Source of the DNA: Nitrospinaceae bacterium
GTDB taxonomy: Bacteria > Nitrospinota > Nitrospinia > Nitrospinales > Nitrospinaceae
NCBI GenBank assembly: GCA_029261535.1
Contig: JAJDBF010000057.1
Span: 1 to 33,073 of the forward strand
Length of the DNA: 33,073 nucleotides
Direction of reading: 5' to 3'
Below the pieces are notes generated by a model. That model was not told the DNA's origin. It saw nothing but the letters and a program-made list of their open reading frames with translations, and did not search any database. The translations under genes and the position numbers were made by a program. Each line of letters begins with the position of its first letter. Position 1 is the stretch's first letter. Below are positions 7,261 to 14,969 of this stretch, in pieces.

Positions 7261-9954
7261 ATGCAACTGCGCGAGATTCACATCGACAGCTTCGGTGCCA
7301 CACAGAATTTGAAACTGACGGGGCTGGCCCCTGGCATCAACGTGTTGTACGGCCCCAATGAATACGGCAAATCAACTGTCATGGAATTTGTCCGGCGCAT
7401 GCTGTTCGGTTTTCACACGCCGCGCCAGGGCAACGCCTATAAGTCCGACGAAAAAAATTATGGCGGACGACTCGTCGTGCAAACCTCCGACGGCAAAAGC
7501 GCAGTCATCGCCCGCAAGAAAGGCACCCACGGCGGCCCGGTCAGCGTCACTCTGGAAAACGAATTGCTGGATGGGGAATCGGCGTTGAAGCAACTGCTCG
7601 GTCACGCTTCGAAGGACCTTTACACTAATGTCTACGCCTTCACCCTCGACGAGTTGCAGGATTTGGATTCCCTCGGTGCCGATGAAGTCAAGAACCGGAT
7701 TTATGGTGCAGGCATTGGCCTCAACCGTGTGTCCCTGACCAAAGTGATGGAGAGTTTTGAAACAGAGAAGGAAGAGTTGTTTCGGGCGCGGGGAAACAAA
7801 CCTAAAATTAATGCTCTCTATAAGGAATACGAGGCGTTGTCGCAGGACATCCACCGCTTGAAAGAAAACCTGCCTGCCTACGACCGTTGTGTGGAAGAGC
7901 GGAGTGCTCTTGAAATTCGTTGTACCCTGATGGAAGAAAAATTGGCCGTCGATGAAAAACTGAAACGCGATCTCGAACTGCGCTTGGAAATGCATCCAGT
8001 TTTTCTCGACCTGGAAGAAGCGCGCAAAGGACTGGAAGCACTGGGGCCTGAAATTTCGTTTGGGGAAAATACCAGGCAACTGCATGAAAAATTGCTGGAG
8101 GAACTTGGCGCGATTTCCAGGCAGGTTACGGAAGAGAGTGGCCTCATGAAACTTTTGCAAACGCGACTGGGCAGTCTCGACATCCCGCAAGACTTTCTTG
8201 AAAAACCCCATGAAGTGGAGTGGATGCGCCAGAAAATCGAACAGGTCAAATCTGCCGGTGAAGACCTCATCGCCTGTAGAAACGACTACGATCGGGCCGA
8301 AGATCAGGTGCAGGCCGACATCAACACCTTCGACTCGGATTGGGACGAAGACAAGTTAAAACATTTCACACTCACCGGCACGGAGCTTGCCGAGGCAGAA
8401 GAGTTTGCGCAATCACTTCAGACTTTGGGGCAGAAGACGCGCGATGCAAATTCCCGACTCGATTTTCACCGGCAACAACAGGCCTCCGCCGATTCAGGGC
8501 GGAGCAAAATTCCGGCGTGGCTGAACCTGTTCGTTTATGGTTTCGCCGCTGTCGGCGTAGGATTGCTCATCAGCAGTGCTCTACTGGGTTCCATCGGGAT
8601 GGCACTGGGTGGCGTGCTGGTTTGCGTCTTGTCCGGTTTGATGTTCTTCAATATAAAAAAGAAGGCCGATGATTTTCAAACTGAAGATCGGACGGAAGCC
8701 AATCTGGAGCGGCAATGCCAACAAGCCACCGATGCCCGCGACAGGGAACACGAACGCTGGCGCGACTGGGCTGGCGCGAAGGGATTGGCGCGGCACCTTG
8801 CGCCGAACAAAATCGAACTGATCTGGGGACGTATACGGGAAATCCAGAATCGTATCTCCGACCGTGATGACCTCGGTCGCAGGATTGAGGAGATGCAGAA
8901 AACGCTCGATGAGGCGACTGGGAATGTTCTTGCGATCGCGCCGCTGGTTCCGGGATTTTCCAAAGGACCCGATCTGATCGCCAACCTGTCACTCATTTGC
9001 AAGATATGGGATCAGGTGCGCGAACGTGAGGACGAACACCGTCAACTGTCAGCACGCATCGAAGAGCAGGCCAGTCGTATCGCCCGGCTTAAGGAGCAGT
9101 CCGCAGTGGCAACCGAGGCGAAGACGGTACTTCTCAATGATGCCGGGGTGGCAAGCGATACGGAATTTGCCGAGCGATTTGAATTATTTTCCCGGCAGAC
9201 GGTGCTTGAAGAAAAGCATAAGGACGCTCAGCGTCGGATTCAGGAGCGGGTTGGCGTTGGCGGAGAATATAAACTGTTTGTCGAGTCGCTGGGTTGTACT
9301 CCGCCCAATGAACTGGAAAACGAATTCGATCAAGTCGAACATCGTTTACAGGAAAACCGGGCGACCTGTCAGGACTTGCGCGAGTCCATGGGAAAACTCG
9401 AAGGCGAAGCGGAGCGACTGGTTTCGGAGGAAACGCTGTTGGAAAAACAGAGTCAGCAGGAATCCCTTCGCGCCGGACTCAACCGAAACGCACGCGAGTG
9501 GGCCAAACGCACGCTGGCCGAGGTGCTTCTCACCCGAGCCAAGGAACACTATGAAAAGACGCGGCAACCCGATGTGATTCTTGCGGCAGAAGACAGGTTC
9601 AAACGCATCACCGAAGGAAAGTACCTGAAAATAGTGAAGCGGATGGAAGAAGACGAGCTCTCTATTCAGGACAGTGAGAACCGCCTGCTGGGAGTGGTCG
9701 AGATGAGTCGCGGCACGCGTGAACAATTGTACCTGTCGCTCCGGTTGGGACTGATCGATGAATACGAAAGTCGCGCCGAACCCCTGCCGATCATCATGGA
9801 CGACGTGTTCGTCAACTTCGATGACAACCGTAAACCGCGCGTACTCGAACTGCTCAAAGAGTTTTCAGCAACGCGGCAGGTGATCCTGCTGACCTGCCAC
9901 CACGATACCCGCGACCTCTGCCTGTCCTACGGTGCCCACGCCATCGACTGGTAG
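7261..9954 (+). CDS. SbcC/Rad50-like SMC-type ATPase, YhaN type, with a membrane hairpin in the coiled coil
   Basis: 897 residues, starting 3 bp after the nuclease gene and probably translationally coupled. The N-terminus has an SMC-class Walker A, GPNEYGKST (31-39), after the FGATQNLKL lead-in. Long charged heptad-rich coiled coils run about 170-410 and 475-790. Between them, at about 417-470, two strongly hydrophobic segments (NLFVYGFAAVGVGLLIS and MALGGVLVCVLSGLMFF) would form a membrane hairpin where Rad50 has its zinc hook; no CxxC hook is seen. The C-terminal head has an ABC signature-like SRGTREQLYLSLRLGL (816-831) and Walker B LPIIMDDVFVNFDD (842-855). Membrane segments are known in YhaN proteins. 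The ATPase presumably clamps DNA and gates the YhaO-like nuclease, here at the membrane. Confidence 0.9.
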   Translation: MQLREIHIDSFGATQNLKLTGLAPGINVLYGPNEYGKSTVMEFVRRMLFGFHTPRQGNAYKSDEKNYGGRLVVQTSDGKSAVIARKKGTHGGPVSVTLENELLDGESALKQLLGHASKDLYTNVYAFTLDELQDLDSLGADEVKNRIYGAGIGLNRVSLTKVMESFETEKEELFRARGNKPKINALYKEYEALSQDIHRLKENLPAYDRCVEERSALEIRCTLMEEKLAVDEKLKRDLELRLEMHPVFLDLEEARKGLEALGPEISFGENTRQLHEKLLEELGAISRQVTEESGLMKLLQTRLGSLDIPQDFLEKPHEVEWMRQKIEQVKSAGEDLIACRNDYDRAEDQVQADINTFDSDWDEDKLKHFTLTGTELAEAEEFAQSLQTLGQKTRDANSRLDFHRQQQASADSGRSKIPAWLNLFVYGFAAVGVGLLISSALLGSIGMALGGVLVCVLSGLMFFNIKKKADDFQTEDRTEANLERQCQQATDARDREHERWRDWAGAKGLARHLAPNKIELIWGRIREIQNRISDRDDLGRRIEEMQKTLDEATGNVLAIAPLVPGFSKGPDLIANLSLICKIWDQVREREDEHRQLSARIEEQASRIARLKEQSAVATEAKTVLLNDAGVASDTEFAERFELFSRQTVLEEKHKDAQRRIQERVGVGGEYKLFVESLGCTPPNELENEFDQVEHRLQENRATCQDLRESMGKLEGEAERLVSEETLLEKQSQQESLRAGLNRNAREWAKRTLAEVLLTRAKEHYEKTRQPDVILAAEDRFKRITEGKYLKIVKRMEEDELSIQDSENRLLGVVEMSRGTREQLYLSLRLGLIDEYESRAEPLPIIMDDVFVNFDDNRKPRVLELLKEFSATRQVILLTCHHDTRDLCLSYGAHAIDW

Positions 9955-9974
9955 TCCTTCGCGCACGGGTGCTG

Positions 9975-10177
9975 GCGCACGGCCAACGTGCAACAGAAAA
10001 CATTTCGTTATGCGCTCAGAAATTATTGTTTGCTTTTGAAAGGTCAGCCACTTAGCCCCACCGCAAGGTGGTGCTTGCGCACGGCTAGCGTAAAACAGAA
10101 AACATTTCGCGATGCGCTCAGAAATTATTATTTGCTCTTGAAAGGTCAGCCATCCAGCCCCCACGCGAGTGGGTGCG
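9975..10177 (+). repeat. Two tandem copies of a 102-bp composite repeat
   Basis: Copy 1 is 9975-10076 and copy 2 is 10077 to about 10177. Both run GCGCACGGC, CAGAAAACATTTCG, ATGCGCTCAGAAATTATT, TTGAAAGGTCAGCCA, AGCCCC, then a tetraloop hairpin. The hairpins differ yet both pair perfectly: CCACC-GCAA-GGTGG at 10058-10071 and CCCAC-GCGA-GTGGG at 10160-10173. A further hairpin GCACC-GCAA-GGTGC lies near 10232-10245. No gene is seen in 9955-10245. Confidence 0.85.
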
Positions 10178-10245
10178 AGAGAAGATATATTAAAATCCCA
10201 GTGTTGTTGCTAGTTAAGTTGCTCGTTGGCCGCACCGCAAGGTGC

Positions 10246-10872
10246 CTAGTCGGTTTGCTTGAGGTATTTGGTTGGGATGTGGCTGACAGTGGAGGGTAGC
10301 ACTTTGCCCTGGACATCGAAGGCCTTTGCGTCGGTGAAGGCAGAGAGCAGTTGTGCTATATAATGAGCTTCGACGATGTCCTCCAGTTCAAAACTTTCGA
10401 CGATGACGGCTTTTGAACCTTGTCGTTGGCCCTTGGGATTTTTGATGAACAGTTGGGAATAGTACCAGGTGTCCACATGCCGTTTGCCAGGTTTTCCCTT
10501 TCGGGTTGGCGCAGGTTTCCTGGACCAGCGTGAGGCTTTGGCGGTGCGCGCCCGCACCCGGATTTTATCCACCATGTTCGGAGCAAACTGGGCGGTCTGG
10601 CTACCGTCACGTTTTCCATCGACCCGGATATTTTTTTTGATACTGTCCAGGGTGATGGCAGGTTTGTTTAAAATCAGGATGATCAGGGCAACGATGAACA
10701 TCGCGACCGAAAGTGAAAGAAGCAAGCTCTCGGACCCGGAAAAAAATGCTATGAAGATGGCGATCATGATGAGCCCGACACATTTAATGTAGCGAACGTA
10801 ATCGAGTTGCTGGTCCGAGGCCGCGATGGTCAGAATAACTATCGGATTTTTGTATTCGGTCTCAAGTGGCAT
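10246..10872 (-). CDS. Membrane protein with two transmembrane helices, function unknown
   Basis: 208 residues from the ATG at 10872; the SD is weak. Two adjacent hydrophobic segments (about 31-47 and 50-72) form a hairpin, leaving about 30 residues before and about 135 after it on the same side. The region after the helices is rich in Lys/Arg (KIRVRARTAKASRWSRKPAPTRKGKPGKR, broken here as about residues 103-131), which by the positive-inside rule puts both ends in the cytoplasm. The C-terminal 60 residues (VIVESFELEDIVEAHYIAQLL) look like a small alpha/beta domain. It is divergent from the DUF1499 lipoprotein with a 62-bp gap. The stop codon lies at the edge of a repeat-derived hairpin. I do not recognise the family. 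Confidence 0.75.
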   Translation of the reverse strand: MPLETEYKNPIVILTIAASDQQLDYVRYIKCVGLIMIAIFIAFFSGSESLLLSLSVAMFIVALIILILNKPAITLDSIKKNIRVDGKRDGSQTAQFAPNMVDKIRVRARTAKASRWSRKPAPTRKGKPGKRHVDTWYYSQLFIKNPKGQRQGSKAVIVESFELEDIVEAHYIAQLLSAFTDAKAFDVQGKVLPSTVSHIPTKYLKQTD

Positions 10873-10934
10873 GATGTTTTTTCAGGACTTATGTTAACAA
10901 GGTATCAGGGTTTGGATTAATCTAAGGGAAGGCT

Positions 10935-11471
10935 ATGAGAATGTCAATCGTGCAAACTGCTACCCAGCCGAAGCGAGCCGGTTTTAAGGATTTTCGTCTT
11001 CGTTTTTCGCGAGCAATGGTCCCCGCTTGCGGGTTGTTGCTGGCGGTGACACTGTCTGCCTGCTCGGGCGAACGTCCCAAAGGTCTTGGAGTGAATAAGG
11101 GGCGGCTTGCGTCTTGCCCACTTTCCCCCAACTGCGTTTCTACCCATTCAGGGGAAGACCGCAAGCATTTTATTCAGCCGCTAATGTTTTCGGCACATTC
11201 TGCGGAGGTCATGGGGCGCGTCCGGCGAGCGGTGAAATCGCAGGAACGGACGCAGATCATTCAGGAAAAGGAACATTATATTTACGCAGAATTCGAAAGC
11301 CAGGTGTTCGGTTTCGTTGACGATGTCGAATTTTATTTTGAAGCCAAAACCGGCACTCTGCATGTGCGCTCCGCTTCCCGCATTGGAGAAAGCGATCTCG
11401 GTGTCAACCGCGAACGTGTTGAACTCATGTTTTCCCTGCTGAAAAAAACGGACAAGAAACCCTCCGCTTAA
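10935..11471 (+). CDS. DUF1499-family lipoprotein
   Basis: 178 residues from the ATG at 10935, with AAGGGAAGG just upstream. A long charged start is followed by a hydrophobic core and the lipobox LSAC, with Cys43 as the lipid site. Residues about 53-172 match the DUF1499 pattern: LASCPLSPNCVSTH, a central RVRRAV and ERTQIIQEKEHYIYAEFES, then FVDDVEFYFEAKTGTLHVRSASRIGESDLGVNRERVE. The family is widespread and its function is unknown. A tetraloop hairpin begins at the base right after the stop codon (11472). No partner genes are nearby except the divergent membrane protein. Confidence 0.88.
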   Translation: MRMSIVQTATQPKRAGFKDFRLRFSRAMVPACGLLLAVTLSACSGERPKGLGVNKGRLASCPLSPNCVSTHSGEDRKHFIQPLMFSAHSAEVMGRVRRAVKSQERTQIIQEKEHYIYAEFESQVFGFVDDVEFYFEAKTGTLHVRSASRIGESDLGVNRERVELMFSLLKKTDKKPSA

Positions 11472-11591
11472 CCCACTCGCGTGGGGGCGACTTGTAAACC
11501 GTGTAGGAGTAGCAATGGTTTCAAGGCATATCGCAAAAGTTTTTTACGTTGAGCCTGTCGAAGCAGGGCCGTAACCCGGAAGCAATGGGAA
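11472..11591 (+). repeat. Stop-abutting hairpin and repeat fragments
   Basis: CCCAC-TCGC-GTGGG occupies 11472-11485, directly after the TAA (11469-11471) of the DUF1499 gene. It is followed by fragments of the dispersed repeats (CGCAAAAGTTTTTTACG and TTGAGCCTGTCGAAGC). The convergent YfhO-family gene ends at 11592. No T-tract follows the hairpin closely, so it is not a classical terminator. Confidence 0.6.
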
Positions 11592-14105
11592 TTACTCCCG
11601 AATCTTCCGTCCCTCAGCCTCACGCCTTCTTCTAGTCGAGACCGAGACAAAAATAATCCCCGCGATCAAAGTGACTCCCGAAATCCACGCCCCATAAAGA
11701 AAACTTTTTGGCCGATAGCGGAACTCGACCTCGTGCTTGCCTGCAGGCATGACGATGGCGCGGAACGCCTGGTTGGCGCGATGGATTGTCACTTGCTGAC
11801 CATCGACCGATGCCTCCCATCCGGGATAAAAACTGTCGCTGAGCACCAAAAACTGTTTGCGTGCGGAATCGACCTGCAAGCGGTACTCCCCTGGTGCGAG
11901 ATTGTTTTCCCCCTCGGCTGATTTTCCTTGAGTGATCCGGACTGCGCCTTCACCTTTTTCAAAAGAAGCATCAGGGACCATGAATGAAGAACTGTCCCGG
12001 TCATTGACGGCGACGCATGGCAGGTCCGGCGGCGACTCTGGCAGGAATACAAATTGTTCCGGGTCCCATTTTTTTATTAGCAGGACGCTGTTGAGCACAG
12101 GGCCGTCCGGGATGGCCATGCAATTGCCGCTAAGAAACGCCCGCCCCAGATAGCCGGGGTTTTCATAGACGCTGAGGAGCGGCGGCGGGAACTCCACATT
12201 TTTTTCGAGAGCCTCGCGGTAAGCAGGAGACTCAATAAATGCGAGAGGCAGGTCCGCCAAAGGCTCCGCCCCGGCATGCACAATGTATTTCACATTGGCC
12301 ATGCGGAGAATGTGCAACCGTTCTTTATTGGGCAATAAGTAAAAAACCTTTCTGAATGTTACGGATTGTTTTTTCCCGATGACATTCCAGCCTCCGAGTT
12401 GCTGAACCCGATTCTGGTTTCTGAATTCCACTGGAAAGCGAGTGCTGTACATTTTAACTCCCCCAAAAAGTCGTTTTTTAGGGTCCCCTTCAGGAATGTT
12501 TTCAGATTGGTGTTCGACGTAGACCCGGAACAGACTCTGGTCTGCCATGAGAAAGCGTGTGACAGGGGGAGATTTAATATAGTGTTGATTTTTTATAACT
12601 TCATAATTTCCCTGATTGCTGAAAAAAATATCCAGAAAAAAAACAAACAGAGCTGCCCCCGCCCAGAATTTTTTTCCACCGGCGTATTTTAAATGAAAAA
12701 AAAGAAACAGGAAAAATAACGCGGCGAATCCCAGCAACCTTTCAATATTCCCTAGGTTGATTTCGGGGTTGTTGAAGTTTGGTCGGAAGAAACCCGCGCC
12801 GGACATCCATTGTGTCAGATCAGTAAAAAAGAAATCGATCATGCCAAAGCCCATCATGCACAGGGTGGAAATTCCGAGCAGGCCCCCTTTCATTCGGGTT
12901 GAAGGTGGCAGTTTATTAAACCGGTCCCAACCCCAGGCGGAAGCGATGGCCAGCACGAGGACCAGGGGGAGAATGAATTTTACCGGATAGCGAAAACTGC
13001 CAAACCAAGGCAGGTACTCAAAAAATAATTCATATAAAGGCGAGCCAGCTCCAAGGGCCAGTGCGCACGAAATAGTTATGACCAGCAACAGGGTCCAGGC
13101 TCTGACTCCTCCCTTGAATAAATAAACAGCGGCAAGGGTGAGTGGAATGACGCCCATATATTGAGATTGCATCCAGGCTTGCCCATCTTCCGGAGACCGG
13201 GGGAAAGCGATGTATCCATAAGGGTCCAGCAGGATGAGTGAGAGCCAGTCCCGCGTACTCAGGCTCCATTGAGAGGCGTACTCTATCCGGAATTTTCCTG
13301 AACGGAGCGAATGTTCAACCAACTCCTGGGTTGGGAATAACTGGATGGCAGACAAGCCGATGAAGACAGCTAAAAACAGGCCGAGGTAAATCAGCCTGTT
13401 CTTTAAAGTGGGCAGGCAGGATTCCGGGAAAAGAATTTTGGGAAACAGGGAAAATAAAATCAGCCAGGCAAAAATCTGGTAACAGGTTTCGACACCACCG
13501 GCGAAAAGCATGAATGCCGCGATGATCGCAGAAGCGATGGCCAGCCGGGGATCTTTTCGCATCCAACCGCCGAAAAAACACAGGATAAGCAGGGGCGACC
13601 AGACCACCGGAAACAAGGTAGACAGATAAAAGCGCAGGGAAAAAAGATATCCCCCAAACATAAACACGAGGGCACCAAAAGCAGAACCTGTACGACTGCA
13701 GTCCGTTGCCCGCAGTAACCAGTACATAAAAAAACCGGCGAGGCTATAGTGCAAAATTATATTGAGATTAAAGGCCTGAAAAAAATCAAGAAACCAAAAT
13801 AAAAAACTGAGGGGATAAAGAACCGCTCCCTGAAGGGTGGCAAACAAGGGGTTGCCTGAAGAGGTGAAGGGTTCCCAAAGAGGAAAATGCCCCTGGAGCA
13901 TCATGTCCACCCACATCTGGCGAAACGGAATGAAAAACAAGGCGAGGTCGGGACCGACCAGAGTCAATTGCGGATTCAGCAGAGGCTGGAAATAAAACAG
14001 GGCGAGAAAGAAAAATATCAGAAAGCTGGTGATGCCTTCAGCTACTGATATGCCAAAAAAAAAGCCCTGCCTTTTACCGGCAGGGCTTTTGATGGGATTC
14101 AACAT
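11592..14105 (-). CDS. YfhO-family integral membrane protein
   Basis: 837 residues from the ATG at 14105. The family resembles GT-C glycosyltransferases, and Firmicute YfhO is linked to sugar decoration of lipoteichoic acid; here the substrate is unknown. About a dozen hydrophobic segments span residues 20-510, with PDLALFFIPFRQMW in the first outer loop matching the family's acidic 'D..FFPFR..W' region. The C-terminal exposed domain ends with the diagnostic blocks SDSFYPGWEASVDG, IHRANQAFRAIVMPAGKHEVEFRY and a last helix. The first ten codons coincide with a complete intrinsic terminator, so either the true start is farther in or expression is unusual. No in-frame ATG is available before the first helix. 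The SD is poor. Confidence 0.9.
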   Translation of the reverse strand: MLNPIKSPAGKRQGFFFGISVAEGITSFLIFFFLALFYFQPLLNPQLTLVGPDLALFFIPFRQMWVDMMLQGHFPLWEPFTSSGNPLFATLQGAVLYPLSFLFWFLDFFQAFNLNIILHYSLAGFFMYWLLRATDCSRTGSAFGALVFMFGGYLFSLRFYLSTLFPVVWSPLLILCFFGGWMRKDPRLAIASAIIAAFMLFAGGVETCYQIFAWLILFSLFPKILFPESCLPTLKNRLIYLGLFLAVFIGLSAIQLFPTQELVEHSLRSGKFRIEYASQWSLSTRDWLSLILLDPYGYIAFPRSPEDGQAWMQSQYMGVIPLTLAAVYLFKGGVRAWTLLLVITISCALALGAGSPLYELFFEYLPWFGSFRYPVKFILPLVLVLAIASAWGWDRFNKLPPSTRMKGGLLGISTLCMMGFGMIDFFFTDLTQWMSGAGFFRPNFNNPEINLGNIERLLGFAALFFLFLFFHLKYAGGKKFWAGAALFVFFLDIFFSNQGNYEVIKNQHYIKSPPVTRFLMADQSLFRVYVEHQSENIPEGDPKKRLFGGVKMYSTRFPVEFRNQNRVQQLGGWNVIGKKQSVTFRKVFYLLPNKERLHILRMANVKYIVHAGAEPLADLPLAFIESPAYREALEKNVEFPPPLLSVYENPGYLGRAFLSGNCMAIPDGPVLNSVLLIKKWDPEQFVFLPESPPDLPCVAVNDRDSSSFMVPDASFEKGEGAVRITQGKSAEGENNLAPGEYRLQVDSARKQFLVLSDSFYPGWEASVDGQQVTIHRANQAFRAIVMPAGKHEVEFRYRPKSFLYGAWISGVTLIAGIIFVSVSTRRRREAEGRKIRE
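14055..14090 (-). terminator. Intrinsic terminator downstream of the pilin gene, inside the YfhO 5' coding region
   Basis: On the minus strand: AAAAGCCCTGCC, 7-nt loop, GGCAGGGCTTTT, then a run of nine T (14063 down to 14055). The 12-bp stem is perfect and G/C-rich at its core. It lies about 50 bp after the pilin stop. It overlaps codons 6-17 of the YfhO-family frame. Confidence 0.85.
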
Positions 14106-14141
14106 CTTGATAATTTAACTGCTGTAAAGGAGAAGATCAAA

Positions 14142-14531
14142 TTAACTACAATCTCCGGTGCAGGAAATAGTCCCGGCAGTATTGCCGACATTATCAACGT
14201 AAGCGAAGGAGTGGGTGATCCCGTCGTCCCAGGTCACAAGAATGGCAGCCGCTCCAGAAATCGAGTCGGCACCGCCATCAAAATCCGTATTGGCCACAAC
14301 GGATACATTATCGTAGTCACTGGATGCGCCATTGATCAAAAATTGACCATGAAGCATGGTGATCGCTCCGCTGAAAGCCGCCAGGGCTCCCTGGTTGCGA
14401 GCCTTTTGTGCATCACCCTTCAAGTCGATAAACCGGGGCAAGGCAACAGCCGAGAGGATGCCGAGAATGACGATGACCAGAATGAGTTCAATGAGGGTAA
14501 AACCTTTTTCATTTTTCTTCCTGCGAAGCAT
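14142..14531 (-). CDS. Type IV pilin-like / pseudopilin protein (N-methylation class)
   Basis: 129 residues from the ATG at 14531, with AGGAGG 5 nt upstream. The start MLRRKKNEKGFTLIEL is a class III prepilin signal: charged 10-residue leader, cleavage between Gly10 and Phe11, and Glu at mature position 5. A single hydrophobic helix follows (LILVIVILGILSAVALPRFI). The globular part is small and ends in CTGDC, giving a possible terminal disulfide loop as in pilins. Substrate of a prepilin peptidase and of the GspE/GspF-type machinery encoded at 15863-22592. It is monocistronic by the look of it, with its own terminator and a sigma-54-like promoter. The size and lone arrangement suit a major pilin or a pseudopilin; I cannot tell which. 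Confidence 0.92.
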   Translation of the reverse strand: MLRRKKNEKGFTLIELILVIVILGILSAVALPRFIDLKGDAQKARNQGALAAFSGAITMLHGQFLINGASSDYDNVSVVANTDFDGGADSISGAAAILVTWDDGITHSFAYVDNVGNTAGTISCTGDCS

Positions 14532-14666
14532 GGCTTCCTCCTGAAAATTTATGGGAACTCTAGTTATTCAATATTTTCTGTCCCGGCAACTCGCTTCCCC
14601 TTGTTTTACCTAAGGAACGCTCGTGGCTAGAATCAATTGTTAGAGATGCTCTTATTTAAGTTTCAC

Positions 14667-14702
14667 CACGGAAGCCAAAGGCTGGCCCTGTTGAACTCCG
14701 TG
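14667..14702 (-). promoter_or_regulatory. Structured element in the pilin leader
   Basis: CACGGA (14667-14672) pairs with TCCGTG (14697-14702), enclosing a small AGCC-AAA-GGCT hairpin (14673-14683). If transcription starts at the sigma-54 site upstream, this lies in the first 50 nt of a leader of about 185 nt. It does not fit the c-di-GMP riboswitch consensus as far as I can judge. Confidence 0.25.
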
Positions 14703-14727
14703 CACGTTGTATCTTCTAGTAAGTATC

Positions 14728-14743
14728 AGCAATTTCAATGCCG
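14728..14743 (-). promoter_or_regulatory. Sigma-54 promoter for the pilin gene (-24/-12)
   Basis: The minus strand reads CGGCATTGAAATTGCT, with GG and GC separated by exactly 10 nt, and a full TTGCT -12 element. Compared with TGGCACG-N4-TTGCW the mismatches are the first T and the C and G after GGCA. The start would be near 14716, leaving a leader of about 185 nt. A sigma-54 activator is encoded at 17939-19318. Confidence 0.5.
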
Positions 14744-14823
14744 AACCTTTTCCTGACCCAAACTCCTGACAAAATTTACGGTTGAGCCGCTTTTTTCAAT
14801 GAAAATTTTTCTTTCATCCTGGC

Positions 14824-14839
14824 GATGGAGTTTTCCATC
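14824..14839. promoter_or_regulatory. Palindrome at enhancer distance from the sigma-54 site
   Basis: GATGGA-GTTT-TCCATC is a perfect 6-bp-arm inverted repeat, about 108-123 bp upstream of the predicted pilin start. That is the usual distance for NtrC-family activator sites. The rest of 14744-14969 shows only A/T-rich DNA. Confidence 0.3.
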
Positions 14840-14898
14840 ACTAGGAAAAATTACTTTTGTGCAATAGTTTACCCGGTTTGGGTCCTTCGTGCCTCAAG

Positions 14899-14923
14899 AA
14901 AAATCGATAATCCATTGATTTTT
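14899..14923 (-). terminator. A/T-rich hairpin, weak terminator candidate for the 14970-15587 gene
   Basis: AAAAATC (14899-14905) pairs with GATTTTT (14917-14923) around an 11-nt loop. It is about 45 bp downstream of the stop at 14970, with T-runs on either strand. The low G/C content makes it a poor intrinsic terminator. Confidence 0.3.
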
Positions 14924-14969
14924 TTATATTTACAGCAAGTGTTTGGCAAGTGTCCCTCACAGTGATTTT

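Noticed and set aside
7372..8211. Long minus-strand open frame (279 codons) inside the YhaN-like gene
   Set aside because: It is a shadow of the coding frame. The product is a Phe/Gln-rich sequence typical of the antisense of coiled coils.
9975..10177. Regularly spaced repeat that could be taken for a CRISPR array
   Set aside because: There are only two units of 102 bp, the repeat is the whole unit, and there are no unique spacers or cas genes.
11472..11485. Hairpin after the DUF1499 gene as an intrinsic terminator
   Set aside because: The stem is only 5 bp and no T-run follows. The repeated placement at stop codons is interesting but is not termination by the classic rule.
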